Below are positions 23,610 to 38,535 of a stretch of DNA of 64,000 bases, piece by piece. A model generated the notes under the pieces. It saw nothing but the letters and a program-made list of their open reading frames with translations, was not told where the DNA came from and did no database searches. Source of the stretch: Daphnia carinata (Eukaryota > Arthropoda > Branchiopoda > Diplostraca > Daphniidae); NCBI RefSeq assembly GCF_022539665.2, contig NC_081336.1, forward strand, positions 6,678,278-6,742,277, given 5' to 3'. A program made the position numbers and the translations under genes. Each line of letters begins with the position of its first letter. Position 1 is the stretch's first letter.

Positions 23610-25747
23610 AAAAATAATTTCTAATGAAAAGGGGGGCGCGATCTTTTGTCTTCTCAATTTTGGAAATAGAACGAAAAATAAATTTACATATTATGGCCAG
23701 ACATGTGGGCGAATGAAATGCAAAAATACAAATGTCCAAAAGGAATTCAACAGGTGACTGGAAGTTCGTTCAACATCAGATGGATATGTTTCTGGTAGTA
23801 ACATCAGTAGGCCTATATTACATCAATTGACGCAGTTCAAGGTTGTCTGCTGTCGAAACACGGTGGAACGTAACACTTTCTTTGACAACGAAACATTCCG
23901 AGGTACACACACGAGCGCTGCCCAGTGTGCGCAGCTTTTTTTTTCTTTTTTTTTTCGAGCTTCTCCATTCAAAATCGAAAGGGAAACAACAACAACAACA
24001 AGAAACACTCTCTCTTTTTCTCTTCTGTTCTTCTTCTTATTCTTATTCCATTTCACTCTCCCCTTCCTTTTTTTTTTTTTTTTTTTTTAATATTGTTTCT
24101 CGCCCCTCCGCAGAGTCACTCTCTCTTTCGTTCTCACAAGACTTTTGCCTTTTTGTGTCCAGTTAGCCGCGTATATAACTCCGGCGTCCGCTGCCGGCCG
24201 TTCTTTGAGGGTTTTTTTTTTTTTTAATTTTTATTAAAAATTTTTTTTTTTCCTATTATTTTCTTCCCAGCTGGCGCCTTCCTTGGACGATAAAAAAAAA
24301 ACAGAGAGGAAAAGAAGAGAAGAAAAAAATATGCGGCTGAAAACAAATGAAGCGCGTTGTTATATAACGCGTTTCGGGGGCATCTTTTTTTCATTCAAAC
24401 ACACCAGCACCAACAGCGATTATAAACCAACCTCAATCATTTTTTTTTCTTTTTCTCTGTTTCTATGCAGAAAATGAAGTGTAGTCAAGGGGAGGTTTGG
24501 GAGGGAGCAAAACTTTAAAAACATGACCCATAGCTGTAAGCTGGAATGTTTTTTTTTTTTTTTAATTTTTACTTATAAGCAACGAATAGTTTTCAATGTT
24601 TTTCTGTTGGAGTTGTATTTTGTAGAGCTGTTTATTATGATTATTTAGGTTTCCTTTTTGTTTTTTTGTTGTTGTTGGTTTACTTTTGTTGAGGAAGAAA
24701 AGTAGGTAGTAATGCACTGGTAGTTGAAACAAATCCACTCTCACTCTCACTGATTGAGAGTGTAGGTCGGAACGTGTCCAACAGGATACTGGACAAATGA
24801 AAGTTTTTTAAATAAAAACGGAGACAAGGAACACAACATGGGGAGCCAATGTCATTTGCCTTACAAGTTTTAGTTGTTTTTTTTTTGTTTTAAAAAAAAA
24901 GCCACGGGTGTCACTAGCCATCCGTGAACTGTACCACGTCATAAAAGGAAAAAGCAATAAGAGTTCTCATTCCTGTTGCTAGCTTACGCGCTCTTAACCT
25001 GTAATAGATCTGGAACATTCGGATAAACAACGAACCATATCCACTGAGCTTCAATCAAATTTCTCACCTTCGTCATTGTCTCGTATTTCGTTTTCTATCG
25101 GTGGCCCCTTCTATTCGTAGCAATTCACTTTTCATCTGATTTCACATGCCAAAGTGGATGATGTCGTAAACAACAACAACAAAAAAAGGAGCCAAGTTTA
25201 GAAAACATGTAACAGTTTGCCTATGATCCCTGTCGCCTGGAATGGCAATTTTTATTGCACTGAAAGAAACAAACCGAAGAGCAATGCGAACACAAAATAT
25301 ATGGGGGTGGTCATAAGCTTTTGTTTTTCAACATTTCCCAGGATTTATTTATTTTTTTTTTTTTTGGAAAGAGGACAGGACTCATTTTGTCACTTGAAAT
25401 TTCCCTTTTTTTTTTCTTGTGTGTATTTTTATGACGATAAAAAGATGTTGTGGATGCGTGGATCAGCTGTTGAAATTCAGTGGGGCAATTGTTTCGGCTT
25501 GTCGCATCCTAACTTTGATTCATTTGCAGTTTTGCGTGAAATCAAATGGCACGGCAATCAACAGAGAGGTGCGTCCTTTTTGCTGCTTCGATTGGCCCAT
25601 TCATCCATTAGCGCGATGCGCATTTATGGGCACCGTTCAAGGTCCGCTGTATACAGTCACTGTTTAGAAACCAATCACGTCATTTTCGTGAGTAAAAGTA
25701 GCAAACGACGGAGGCAGTGGCCATCGACCTAAACAGCGATTTGTGTT
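23610..25747. other. noncoding, poly-T/A rich
   Basis: Nothing codes here that I can support. A TATATAA at about 24172 lies among CT-rich runs. The stretch 25430-25740 has more even base composition than its surroundings and could be a regulatory block. Confidence 0.4.
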
Positions 25748-25768
25748 TATATAACGTTGCTAGGCAAC
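25748..25768 (+). promoter_or_regulatory. RFX X-box next to a TATA-like sequence
   Basis: GTTGCTAGGCAAC (25756-25768) is a near-perfect palindromic X-box, the site of RFX factors, which control ciliary and neuronal genes in animals. A TATATAAC lies directly before it. The motif match is direct; function is inferred. Confidence 0.4.
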
Positions 25769-27362
25769 AACGCTTCCATATTTTCTTTTTGCGTCATGCG
25801 CGGCCGACTTTCAGAAAGAAAAAAAAAATACATTTTGCGCGTCGGGGGTTGCGTAATCAAGATGGATCTCTCTTTACCATATTAAAGAGCCAACCCCGTC
25901 GTCAGAAGCTCGGATGAGTTTTGTCCGGCAATGCAAATGCATTTTGTTACCATGACTGCAAGACAATGAATCACGCTGGTCAATTAATCAAAACACGTTG
26001 CAAAGAAATTTTCGTTAATCTTTATTCACGTTTTTTTTTGCACGGGCCCCTACATGAAATGCGTGCTGTACATACTGGTCCCCAAATTATGCGCGCATTG
26101 ATTGATAAATCATTTGAAATCGAAACGCTTTTCAGAATTTGGAAGAAGACAAACAAGTTCAAATAAATGTACAAGGAAGACGATGGTCATCTTGTTTTTG
26201 TGTGTCTAAATCATTCGCTTCGATGCCGATCTGTGTCATTTAGATGTTAAAAAAAAAACAGGTTTATAGTTTGCAAAGTGGTAAGAAAAAAAAGGACGAC
26301 ATATGGAGTATAGCGTGTCATACCGTTCCTAAACGATCATTAACAGCAGCTATAGAACACGAATGCCAGTCGAAACATAATCAACTTTAAGCGGCCAGCT
26401 CCCGACATTTTCGTTCGTCCTCCAACTCGGTAATGTTCCATTTTTCTGCCGACCGCCCAAGGAACGAAAAACACGAGACAATCGGTACTTGGCTGTGTAT
26501 ACTTTGTCGGTGATGAAATTTCCTTCGAGTGATTACATACGTCCAGTCTGTGTGCTGGGATGTAGTCAAGCGATTGCTGTTTGAAAAAGGAGGGGTATGA
26601 AAAAATAAATGTCGAATTGAACCAGTTCGCGTTCACGTATACATATATGCATCCCGAGCCAATTATATCGTTATACGAATTATGCACAAAAAAAAAGTCT
26701 TGGGGGATTGATTGCGCCATCAAAACGATTTCTCTCGTTTACGTGATAAAAGTAAACGAAAAAAGGTTTTTTTTTGCTAACGAGACCTTCGCAAGTACAA
26801 GTGAAGCCAGCAGCCAACAGTTTAAAAAAAAAAATGAGTTATCCCATCGCTGACGAGCTTTGCATTGAAGTGCGCATGTGCTTTTTAAAAAGGCTGTTCG
26901 TATATTTTAAAAGGAAAAAGTACAAATGTAATGAGGTTGCTTAAGTTTTCGGTATTGGCAACACGTTACCGGGAAGCCTCCCACCTGTTCTTTTTTTTTT
27001 TTTTTTTTGTTCAACACAAGTTCGTTGATGAACGCTTTGAATGTTGAACAGTAGTACCTTACGCGCACTAGACTCATTTCTCTTTTTGCGGCAAAAATTT
27101 TTAATGATCGAAAATAATAAAAAGAAAAGTGACTTTCCACTTGGTCTATCATTTGGCCTCTCTTGACTGTCGTCAACGTCGGCCAGAATGCGACGATGCG
27201 TGCGCTTTTCTTCAATTTTTTTTAACATTAATAGTCGACAAATGATAGGTGTCCTTGGTTAGACGCAGCTAAAGAAACAAGGTAAAAAGAAAACACGTGA
27301 AGTATGAAGCCTTCCATTTGTATTTTTTTTTATCCTGATGTCAGGCGACATTCCAAAGTCCT

Positions 27363-27393
<31 letters not shown>

Positions 27394-29748
27394 AATAGAG
27401 GATGTTCCAAACCCAAATACATACACGCTGCCCCCCCCCCCTCCCATTTTTTTCAAAAATTTGAATGAGAATAATTGTACGATGTTCCAGAGTTTCGACC
27501 GCAAAAAAAAAAAAAAATAAAAAATAAAAACGGCTTTCGAATGCGCGCGCACACCGATGCCACTTTTGGAAAGTTTAATTTTTTTGAAACTAACCTTGTC
27601 CGACGTTTAGTGGCCGGCCGCTACGCGCGCTCATGTGCGCAATTCTTATATAACGCAACAACGACTTCCAAAGTTCGATGATGATGCTGATGAATAAGAC
27701 GGGTTGAAGCCGAGTGAGTCGAAAATAGTTTGAGCCGTTCGTTTGCCATATGTTAGTGTGAACGAAGTAGCTTTTTTCACGAGCGAACCGCGTGCATTGC
27801 GGATGGGGGGTGGGGGCGTTTACTTTGAGTTGCCTATCTAGTCACCTGTCGCCGTCAGCCACTTGGCCAACGATGAAAATATGAAATTCATAATACGCTC
27901 GACGCAGAAGCTATTACAAAAGACCGCCCATGCAGTCTTACGTTGAAAATAATAGCAAAATGTTGTTGATGCATGTTGTAGAATTCTTATTATTTTTTTT
28001 TTTTTTTTTAGTATGTCTCCGACTAAATGCTTGGCCTCCGGCGCCAAAAACCCATGTGCGTCTTTAACGTAACGTGAAGGTCTTCGTCCCGAATGGCCAT
28101 GTCGGGTACCTTTTTTTTTTTTTTTCTTGTTGAAGTTTCTTATCAATATCCATATCGAGCAACGGATATGTACACAATCACCCTCTGCGGGGTTTCTCGA
28201 TTTTCTCAAATCATCGCAGTCATCGTCCACCCATTTTCGTTCTCTTTCCTTTTGTATTGCCGTACATAAGACATGTTTTGCGGACAGCTAAAACCACTGC
28301 TAGAACCACTTAGAGGACGATGATGAAATGATTTCGTATATACCATTTAGCAGTCGTGTAAATTTCGTGACACGAAAGGTCTACCTTGTTTATATGTGAA
28401 TCCCGTACCGTGTTTTTAGGCATTGGCAATGAAGCGCATATATAAAAACAAAACTCTTAATTCAATAATAAACTCTTATATGAGCAGACTAAAAGAAATT
28501 TTCTCAAATGGATGTCGTTAAAAGCCTCGTGAATTTTGTTTTATAACAATTGTAGAGAGAGAGGGGGGGGGGTAATCACCTAGGGGAAGGATTCGAAAGA
28601 GAGAGTCTTTTTTTGAAAGACACAGAGACATCCATCAACGCGTGTTTCACTCCCCCTTTTTTGTGATATTTCTTTTTCTTTTGAAAGGCAGGTGAAAAGA
28701 GTGTCGTTTCCAACGATTCAATTAGATTTCTGTAGGGGAACGACAAAAACTAAATTTCTACGGTTTGACGTTTGCGTGCTGAGAATGAGAAAATTATGCC
28801 GTCGTGATGAAACGCGGACCATATCCACGAACCTCTTAGGTTCCAGTCTCCCTTATTTTTTTTTTGTGTCGGCTTCCTCTCCCACGCTCGTCACGTTAGC
28901 CTCCGTCGTTCGTGATTTCCAAGGAAACATTTTTACACAATCAAGTTGCGATGGTATTGAACTGACTCGCTATTTCTATTCTCCTTGTTATCACCATACA
29001 CAATGTTTTTCGGCCATTGTTGACGGATGGACAGACTTCTTTATTAGGATCCATCAACATCAATCACAGCTCCCTCTTCTTTTTTTTTTTTCGCCAACTT
29101 TTCCTTTTTCTTCGTTGTGTGACTGGACCATTTTTCATAGTCCCACTGCCCGCCCCGGACCATAAAGAAGGACCATTGACAGAATATCGATGTTTCATCT
29201 TTTACATTGATCGAAAAAGGTGATGATGTAATCGGGATGGGTTCCCTCGACGTGTGAAGGATGACGCCATTTTGCGCTGACGGAGGGACGTAACGGCACA
29301 AAACGTGACGCCATTGTGGGCTTATATTTTCGTTGTTCCGTGCACAGTTCGATCGCACTTATGCCTCTGTTTTGTTTGTTTCCCAACTGTCTACGTACAC
29401 GCATGTGAAATGAGAGTGTTACGTACTTTACCGTCATGTGTGAACTGTCCTTGGTGGTTTCCGACTCGAGGCTTTTTTTTTTTTTTTTGTTTCACTCTCT
29501 CCAATTTATATGTGTTTCCAAGTTTGTTTGTTTTTGTTAGGTTTTTTTGTGTTTCTTTTCGGTTTGCTGTGAACAACCCGCAACTCGTGACGCTCGTATC
29601 AATAACGGGCTTCGAGTATGGCACGTTAGTTCGACCGGAAAGTGGGTCACGCCTATATATTTGTTTCAAATTATCTTTCGTTCAAGTTCATTCCTTCGTT
29701 TGTTATTTTTTTAAGACAGGCTTTTCACTTTTAACTTTTTTTTTCTAG

Positions 29749-29771
29749 CTCTCTCTCTCTCTCTCTCTCTC
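29749..29771. repeat. (CT) microsatellite
   Basis: An uninterrupted CT run following a poly-T tract. Confidence 0.85.
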
Positions 29772-32700
29772 ATTTTTTTTTATTGGATATTTCGACAAGG
29801 GGCAGGCCGAGAATTGCAACTCGTCTAGGACGACCGAATGCAATTTGCTTTTTTTTTTTTTGGCTGTTTGATTTCCATTCGGATTTTTTTATTTTTTATA
29901 GCGCACAATCAATCTGGGCATTTACAGCTCGAAATTCGAGAATCATTTATACAACAGCTTTTAAATTTATGATTGTCGCGCGGCAATCATAATATTCGGC
30001 GAATAGAATGAAATTCGTTCAAGGTTAACATGGTGCCACGAAATGCCATCCGTTGGGCTTTCTATTGTATCATTTGTCGTCAGATTTCGCAAGCCGCATT
30101 CCGGATGCAAATGGCCTGCGGAAACGTATAGGGCGTGTCCGATGGAAATCACATTTTTTTTTCTTTTCCTTTGTGCGTGCGTTAAATTCACGGTCATACC
30201 ACGAGATCGAAGTTTGACAAGGCAATCGATCGTCACTCATTTGGAAAAACGTCCTAGATGCATGCGGCCATCAAGAAGACACGGATCTTAATTACCCTCT
30301 TTGCCTATGCAATTAAAAGAAAAACAATAAATATTAAAAGAACGAGGCCGTTAGCGTCATTTTTTTTTTACCTTCCCATTTTCCCAGTGAGATGAAATAA
30401 AAAAATGGAGAGGAAAAAAAAAATATATAAACGGCCTCATAGTAAGGACACACGTACAGCAAAAAAAAAAAAAGGGATGAAGGCTTTGCGCATTAGGTGA
30501 CGTTCTCCGGAGGAAACCTTGTATCAGCCGTTACTGCGATAGGCATTTCCGATTTACAATTCCGTAGAGAGAACACAAATACACGAAAAATGGAAAAGCC
30601 CAGACCGGTTTGGTGCTTCCTGGCCGCATCCTGGACGGTGTGAAAGCCTTGAAAATCATAGGAAGGCATGTACAGTACACATAACCCGCTTTGATACAGA
30701 CATACGTATGTGTGTTACATTTCCTGAAAGCGAATCCGCGGCATTGAACGATGACATGAAATAAAAAAATATGCTGAAATGATTATGGTAATTTTTCCAA
30801 TGCGTATGACGGAAGAGATTCTTTAGGTGGATGATGGAACAACTGATGTTCCCCCCCCCCTCTTTGATTTTCAAGTGGCCTCGGTCCTCGCTAATGGGAC
30901 CTTTTTTGCGAACATTTGGAGATGACGCCGAATGTTTTATAAGAACGAGATTGTTTTCACCTTGCATATACGAGAAAGGTCGTTTACTCCGTAGGCTTTT
31001 ATCATTAAGAAAAAGTTCAGATGCTTTTAAAAGGAAAAAAAAAAAGATAACCAGTTTGGGCCGGTTAACCCCCATCGCCATCTCGCAAGTATCATCCTCT
31101 TAAAGAACGAGCTTTTATTTTTTTTTTTTCTTGTTGGTTGCTGACAAACATTTTTTTTTTTTCGAACTCAAAGGGGAAAAAAACGAAGGTCGTTCGATAT
31201 CATTATTCATAGGGCAGCCTAGAAGTGCATCACGCACGTCTCTCCGATTTTCCCGAGAGTTTTTCGTACTAGGAAAAGGGATAGATCTCGGGGCAAAAAA
31301 ATAAAAAGAAGGGAAACTTTAAAAATTCCCCGATTTTATTGTTTGGAAAATTGAGAAAGATGGCCAGAGGACATCATCGTCTCTTTAAAAGTGAATGCCC
31401 TTTATTTTTAAAAAATGTGTTTTACAGACAATTTAAATTGCTATACGAATTTCTGTCCAATGATTGAATGATTGGAACGATTGGAAACATTGCGAGAAGG
31501 GCTCACGTTAGAATAACATTAACGCAACAGGAAGAGGCAAAACTGTTGTAGTCAATGGTTGTTACGCCATTTCCCCTTCTTTGTTTTCGTTGAGGATTTT
31601 TTATTTTTTTTTTTGTGTTTGGTTGAAGAACAAATCGAGCCTGTCTGAAGGAGATATTGTCGCGTCATGGTTTCCAATGCGGTAGGCAAACAAAAGGCGA
31701 GCGTGAAGCGAGACAATTAAGGCAAAACGCAATGTACGTATAGACCTTGAATGTTATATCCATCAGCCGGAAGACTTCCCCAATCTGATCGGAAGGCATA
31801 GAAACAAAAAAAAAAAGAAGAATATCAATTTGGCATTGATCTAAAAAATTTATATTTCATTTTGTTTTCCCGTCTTTTTCGGTGCCTCATTTATAACTCT
31901 AAAAATTTTAGTTCAAACCGTTCGTCGTGTTATGGCGGCGATGATTCACCGTTGTGTCATTTTTCGCAACCGTGTTGACCGGAAAAAATAATAAAGCAGA
32001 TGTTTTCAGCCACGTGATTATTCGAGCTATATAAATCAGCCGAGCGTGCGATAACTGGCCGCTTCACCTGCCAATAAACGAACGCAATGAACTCCAAGTT
32101 CGTGATCGTTTTTTATATCAAAACACGTTGCATTTTCGCAAGTAGCGTGTCTCCTCTTCGTGTTTTTTTTTTATTTTATTTTATAAAATCAATACAAAGG
32201 CGAAGTTATAGCACACGAAGACCTTGCGCGGTTTTTTACGTTATTAACGAAAAACTGTTCGATGGGATTGTTTCTGATTCGTCCCTGGAAAGAAGAAAAA
32301 CTCAAAAGAAAATGATAATCAATTGTTATTATTATTATTTTTTTCTAATCACTTCCATCGTTCCGGCATTTGCGGTTCATTATGAACTTGGCAATTTTCA
32401 AAATGTGTTGTGTAACGTTCACTTCCTGATTATTTATTTTGCGGAACGTGAAAAATAAAAATCGTGGTCATCGCTCATAATTTTGATCGTTGTTACAAGT
32501 TCGTACAAAAAAAAAAATTGAATTCCGAAAATTTTGGATTTGCTCAAATAAAGATGACACGTAGGTGCAAAGGCGGATGACCGATCGATCACGGCCGAAA
32601 CTAGGAGCGGCTCTTATGAATTGGTCAAGAAATGCTGAATTTTCGTGGTGCAATGGCACGTTGAAGATTTCTTGTATAAACCCATTGCGATTCTCGCATA

Positions 32701-35700
32701 TTTTTTATGCACGCGGGGAAATTTTCTGCTTGGCTTTTCCAGAAGTTTCCAGTACACCTTCACATCGTATTTGCATTTATGTAAGATGCCGTGTGTTTTT
32801 CTTTTCCTCGCTTATTGAGTAGCTCTGAGCGCATTTCGTGGATCTGCCGAGACCTTGGCTATTTTTCGACATCCTTGAACCCCCCCCCCCTCCCTGCAAT
32901 TCTTTTTTTTTCCTTTTTTCTCTGATTATTATGCACTGCCTCATCCAGAGAATAATCGTCCCCTTTTCGGCCTTTTTCCGACTTCTTTTGCGAGACCTCA
33001 AATTCCAAGACACGGAAAACAACTATCACATATAGCAGATGGCGACCTTCATTTTAAAAGCTGAAAGAAATGTTTCAAAAACTGCGTACAACATTGATTA
33101 CTTATTCTAATTGCATTTCAGTTCTATACCATAGGATTTGAAATGTTGTTTTTTTTTCAGATGAATTTAAGTTAAACCGCTTTGTCCTTTTAAGTCATTC
33201 GTTTTAAACCAAACCAGTTTTTTCTAGTTGGGTTTTTGGGGGTTTTATTTTATTAAGAGCAATAACGTGTGTTGCCTACGCTCCGGGTCAACGTTCTTTT
33301 AAGTTGTTTGTAAAGGCAAAAAAAAAAAAAAAAAAAGGGGGAAAACCCAAGTCCCTCTCCTCTCTTGAAGACCAAAAACATAATTTAAACGCAGTTACGT
33401 CTCCGGGTGGCACCGATCGTGACTTGTCCCCTTTTTTTGGCGAACCAAAACATTCTTCGTGTATACGAAGCAAAGCGCCAATGGGAAGCGGTACAAGTGC
33501 ACACGTTATGTAACATTCAAGTTCAATCCTTTGTAGCTTATCTATTAAACTTTTATGTAATAAAAAAAAAGGAGTCTAGACGTAACTACATGTTCGTGTA
33601 CATCTAATTCCCGCAGATAGTCTGCACTTGCCGTGGTACACACGTTTTGACGTGTTGAATGAAGGAAAAGACGTTTAGAAATGCATCGGGAACATCCATC
33701 GTGCATAGACACGTTTATAACATCAAGCCGTATTAAATATGTACAGGTTTTTTTTTTAGGACATCACCTACATAGTTCGTAATGTTAGGTGTAGACGTAA
33801 GTGAACAATGATGTCACGCAAAGAGACGCAAGACCTTTCAACCTTTCCTTCTAGTTTTTTTCGCTCGAATGTTGCATTGTATTTGATGTTATTTATTACG
33901 TGTACAACAATAGCCGTTGAATTGTTCTACTTCTATTTTAAATCATTTTGTTTTGGGCTTAAAGAAATTTAAAGAACAGACTAGAAGGTCGAGTGAGGTT
34001 TCTGTGATGAGTCTATATATGCAGAAAGGACTCGTTCGAACCAGTTTGATCCAGTTAGATTTAGGCAATTTTTTTTTATTGAAACATATAACATCGTGAG
34101 AGATGTCCGTTAAGTCCAGGTTGATCATTAACTTATAGCTCGATGGACTTAGAGGCTCTTTTTCCAGGCTGTTTCGTTTCTACCACGACACTGAAACTAA
34201 GGTCGTCGGGGATTGTCCGATAAACGCCCAATCAAGGTCGGTTTGTTATAGGTACATATATCGGGGTTCGATCGTGTGATTGCACATTATCTCTTATTTA
34301 ATAACCGGAGTTAGATTCCGGAATGGACGGCCATTGGAAATATACAGAAAAAATGTCTGAATCATTACGTGGTATTGGATGTCGATAGCTTTAGGCTATC
34401 CTCTTTTATTTAGTGGGCGAACATGTTTTTTTTTTTTATTTAATCCGTTCATTCATTTTGATTTTGGGGTTTGAATGTAAAAATGCCCCTGAATCCGGAA
34501 AATAAAAATACAAAGACAAAGGAGATGAGAACATCTCCCTTTGGCTTTTTTGTTTGTACGAAAACGAGTTATTTTTATTATTCTAAGATTTAAAATAAAA
34601 AAAAAAAAAAAACTTTGGTTGGTTTCACGTTACCTTTGTCATTTTATTGTAGGGATCCCATCATTTTCTATCGTGAGTTAATCAACACAAACTCATTCCT
34701 TTTTGGCAATTCTTTTTGTTACATGTTGAAGTAGAGAAGGGACGATAAGAATCGATCTGTCTGGCTCATCGAAATTTATTGTTTTGTTCCGGAAAGGTGA
34801 ACCGGAGCATTTCGTTCTTAACGCTGACAATGCTACAATCGCCAATCAGAGATTTTTAACAGGGATAAAAACAAACAAAGAAACACTGAATACGTTAAAC
34901 AAAAAGAAAAATGCCAAAGTCACTACATATTATTGCTTAGCTCTATACAGCCAGATGAACCGAATGTTATCCACGATCTTATGGCCTCTTTACAGCTTTA
35001 AAAAAAAAACACCTTTTTCTCACGACGCCCTTCACGTGTTCCGCTTATCCAAACGTCGGTTTCATTGTCATCATTTCTGTACAATTTTGAGCCGTCAATT
35101 GTGCACATCAAATTGCACTTTTATTCGTTTATTTGCATGGGTTTTTCTTCTTTTTTTTTTTTATTTGTTAAAAGTGTAGCAAACAAAAAATTGTGACTTT
35201 ATTTAGTTAGATTGAAAACAATCAGGGAATCAGGAAACGGCCGATGTAGGCCATTTTGGAATTCGATGATTGCGAAAGAAACTTTGAAAAAATTTTTTAT
35301 GCAAGCAGGTAACGCAAGGGAATCCGGACTTCCCCTTAGCGTATTTTTTTTATTTATATTTCTGTCCGCGTTTTTGTGCGTATAAGGAATAGAGTATGGG
35401 ACGCAGAGTCTAGAACATTCAACTGCAAAGGAATGAACACGGGGAATAAGAATCACGCTACGGGGCACTATACGAAAAGAAACAAAATGCGGAGGATACA
35501 GAAATGCGTCACGGACCACGCAGAAGAGACTCGTTACAAAACTTGGCCAGCAACGTATAGATTTTGCAGAGTCATGCCGATGCAGCTGATCTCTGTATCC
35601 CACCTCTACTGGACGTTGTTGCGCAGTTGCTCACTATTTCACCAAACAAAATGAATGTTTAGAAATATCATTCTCACTAGTGAATTAGCATAAAATGAAG

Positions 35701-38527
35701 TCTACTGGAAAATGAACTGTCTTAACTTATTGGAGGCTCTTCATAAGCTTCCACTCATTTTTGCCAAATTTATTCTTCTTCAGTTTTTAATTGAACGCGT
35801 GTAACGTAAGGTGGCCTTCGCGAGCAGCGCTGCGGGATGTTGGAAACGCAGTCTGGCGGAGTTGTAAAGGGATTTTTCGGTTGTTTCCGTACATTGAGGA
35901 ACTGGCGGAATAGACGAGCGTCGCACGTTGTTACGGTCTCTTTAAAGAATTAGATTCACTTCGACGCACTCTCATTACAAAGTCATAATTCACTTCTCAT
36001 CGCAAAAAAAAAAAAAGTCCTTGCCAAAGTCGAAGCAGGAAATAGCTGGAACGATGACTGGACAAATGTCAGCAACACCTTACGGAACATCTTATTTCCT
36101 TTTGTTACGTTCAACAATATTTTTCCAAGGCGAAATTTTTTTAAAGGGCTTTAGCCCTCAACGCTTTTATTGTTGAACGGGCTGTCTAAGCTTATGGCAT
36201 GGTGCTGGAAAATGATGTCCGAAGAGGGGGGGGGGGGGGACGAAACGGAAGGAACATTAAGCCCCAGATGTTATGTGTTAGTCTAATAATAATAAAAAAA
36301 AAAAACCTTGGATGGAAAACGAGCGGGGGGAGATGTAAAGATTTATGAATAAATTAATGTTTGAAGTGCTACTGAATTGTTCCAGTGTTTCTGTATCGAA
36401 GCTAGAAACAGTGGTGATGAATGTCCGTCCCTCATTTGCAAATGATTTGACGTCTCTCGTGATATCGTCCAAAAGCTTTGAATATCAGATGAGAAATATT
36501 AATTTAATATAATAACAATTAATAGCATTTCCAATGTTCTGTTGTTTTTAAAGATGATCATTTAGCGATGCGCAAGAAGATGAATGCCCTCCGACAATTG
36601 GCAGTTATGTGAAAACGCATGAAATGTGTGAATCAACATGTTGTTCCATGCGCCCATATAAGCCTCTTATTTGTGGGGCGTGTCATTTTTTTTTTTTGCG
36701 GTACCACGCCGTACCACCTATGTTTTTTTTTCCTTTGTAATTTGAGAATAATATGCTCGTCCCTATTTATAGCCGTAAAAAAAAAACACCGTAAATTTGC
36801 AATTCCCGCTGGGAAAGGGGAAACCCCAACAAGGTAAAACATTTTACGTAAGAAAAATTTGTTTTTCTTTTTCCCCTTTTTTATAAAATAATTACATTCC
36901 TTTAAATTTTTGTTTGCCTTTAAAAAAAAAATGTATTGTTTTTCTCTTTATAATTCTTTTGGCTTTGATTGTGGGTTTTCTTCCCGTGTTGCGGGTGACT
37001 GGGAAACACACAAAAAATTATTCTAATCCCATGTTCAAGGTTCGTGCGAGTGTTCAACCTTGTCGTCGAGGGTGTTTTCTATTCACCTTTTTATTTTATT
37101 TTTTTTTTCGCTTCCTGAAAGGAACTGAGGAAGACGAGCGTCGAATCGGCGCTGTTTTTAAAAAGCCATTAACGATATGCGGAAATATTCGTACTATTCA
37201 TCGACGCTTCGTCGTTTTTTTTCTGATAGTCACGAACTGCTATTGTTGTACACTGAATCGCAATACGAATAAAAAAATAAACGTGTATATAATTTTAAAT
37301 GGAGACGTTGGTGGAGTGTAAAGACATCGATTTCCTGCCGAACGTTGATATTGCGGAATAAAAATACAATGGATGCGCCAGCTTGGAAAAAAAAAACCTC
37401 GTGTTTGAGTCGTCTTTCGATGATTTACGATTACACGTACGGTAAAATGCAATGGAGGGGAAATGAAAACAAAGATGGCGAACTTTAAGATAGAAATAAT
37501 AGGACAGTCAAGGCAACTTTGTCGAAGGGCACAGCTAAAAATCCATTGCGCACCGAGGGGCTCCTTATGGTACTCGCTTAACCTCCAAAATGTCGTATAT
37601 AATATATTTTTCTATTTTTCTGAATTAAAAAAAAAATTTAACAATATTCGATTTAGCTACGAAAATTACATATTATTCGCTGACAAGATAATCTGTTTGT
37701 GGATGTCACCCGGAAACGTGCAGGTTTGAAAAAGCAGCATCATTCAACACGCCATCCTCTTCCGTGTTTGTGTGTTCAATTTTCTTTTTGAAAAATGTTT
37801 ATTTTTTTAAATGATAATTTGTGCGCGTTTACACAGCACCAAAGTGAAAAAGAGCGTTCGTATTTACTGATTTTCAAAAAAGATGTAGCTGAAGCGCGTA
37901 GCCAAGGAGCTACATAACCTTGAATATACGATACATAAATCCTGTACGTTTAATGTAACTGGAGACTTAAACGCTTTTTCTTTTTTTCTTTTTTTGAAAA
38001 AGAGCTCATTGTCGTTTTGAAATGTCTGTCGTGAAATGAAAAAGCGAGGTCGATGAGTTCGTATGAGCGAGAACGTTTGACAGCATAAACATACAATCAT
38101 CGCTACTGTTAAATTTCCAACATGAAATATTAAGATGAATATCGAATTATGGTGAAACCTCGTGGATTGCGGATCCAAGTTCCCCAGTGCATCCTGAATT
38201 TGCATAGAGAACAATATGTTATTTATTTGCATTGTTTTATTTTTTTTTTGAAAAATTTCGTTTCATTAAGCGCTGACGTTTTCGTGGAACAAACAGGAAA
38301 ACGGAAGTGTGTTTTCCTTGCTCATTAGAATATTCGGATTGAACAGAGTGAGAAGAAATCCTTTGATGGTGTCGATATGCGTCGAGACGGTGTGACCCGC
38401 TCTTTCAAAACGTGTCGACCTTGCTAAAAAAGAACTGAGCAGGTGACACGGCTGCTGATTTGCATGTCGGAGTTAACGCGATAATTTAAAACAAAAAATC
38501 CTCAAGAAACGACGAAAGAAAGACGGA

Positions 38528-38535
38528 TGACGTCA
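38528..38535. promoter_or_regulatory. full CRE palindrome TGACGTCA
   Basis: A perfect CREB/ATF site, one of five in the 38.5-51.5 kb stretch. Confidence 0.35.

Noticed and set aside
25217-25732. 171-residue open frame
   Set aside because: It begins in poly-T rich sequence and matches no known family; the block looks more like regulatory DNA than coding DNA.
34255-34285. B-box-like GGTTCGATC, possible tRNA
   Set aside because: No A box or cloverleaf stems are found upstream at the right distance.
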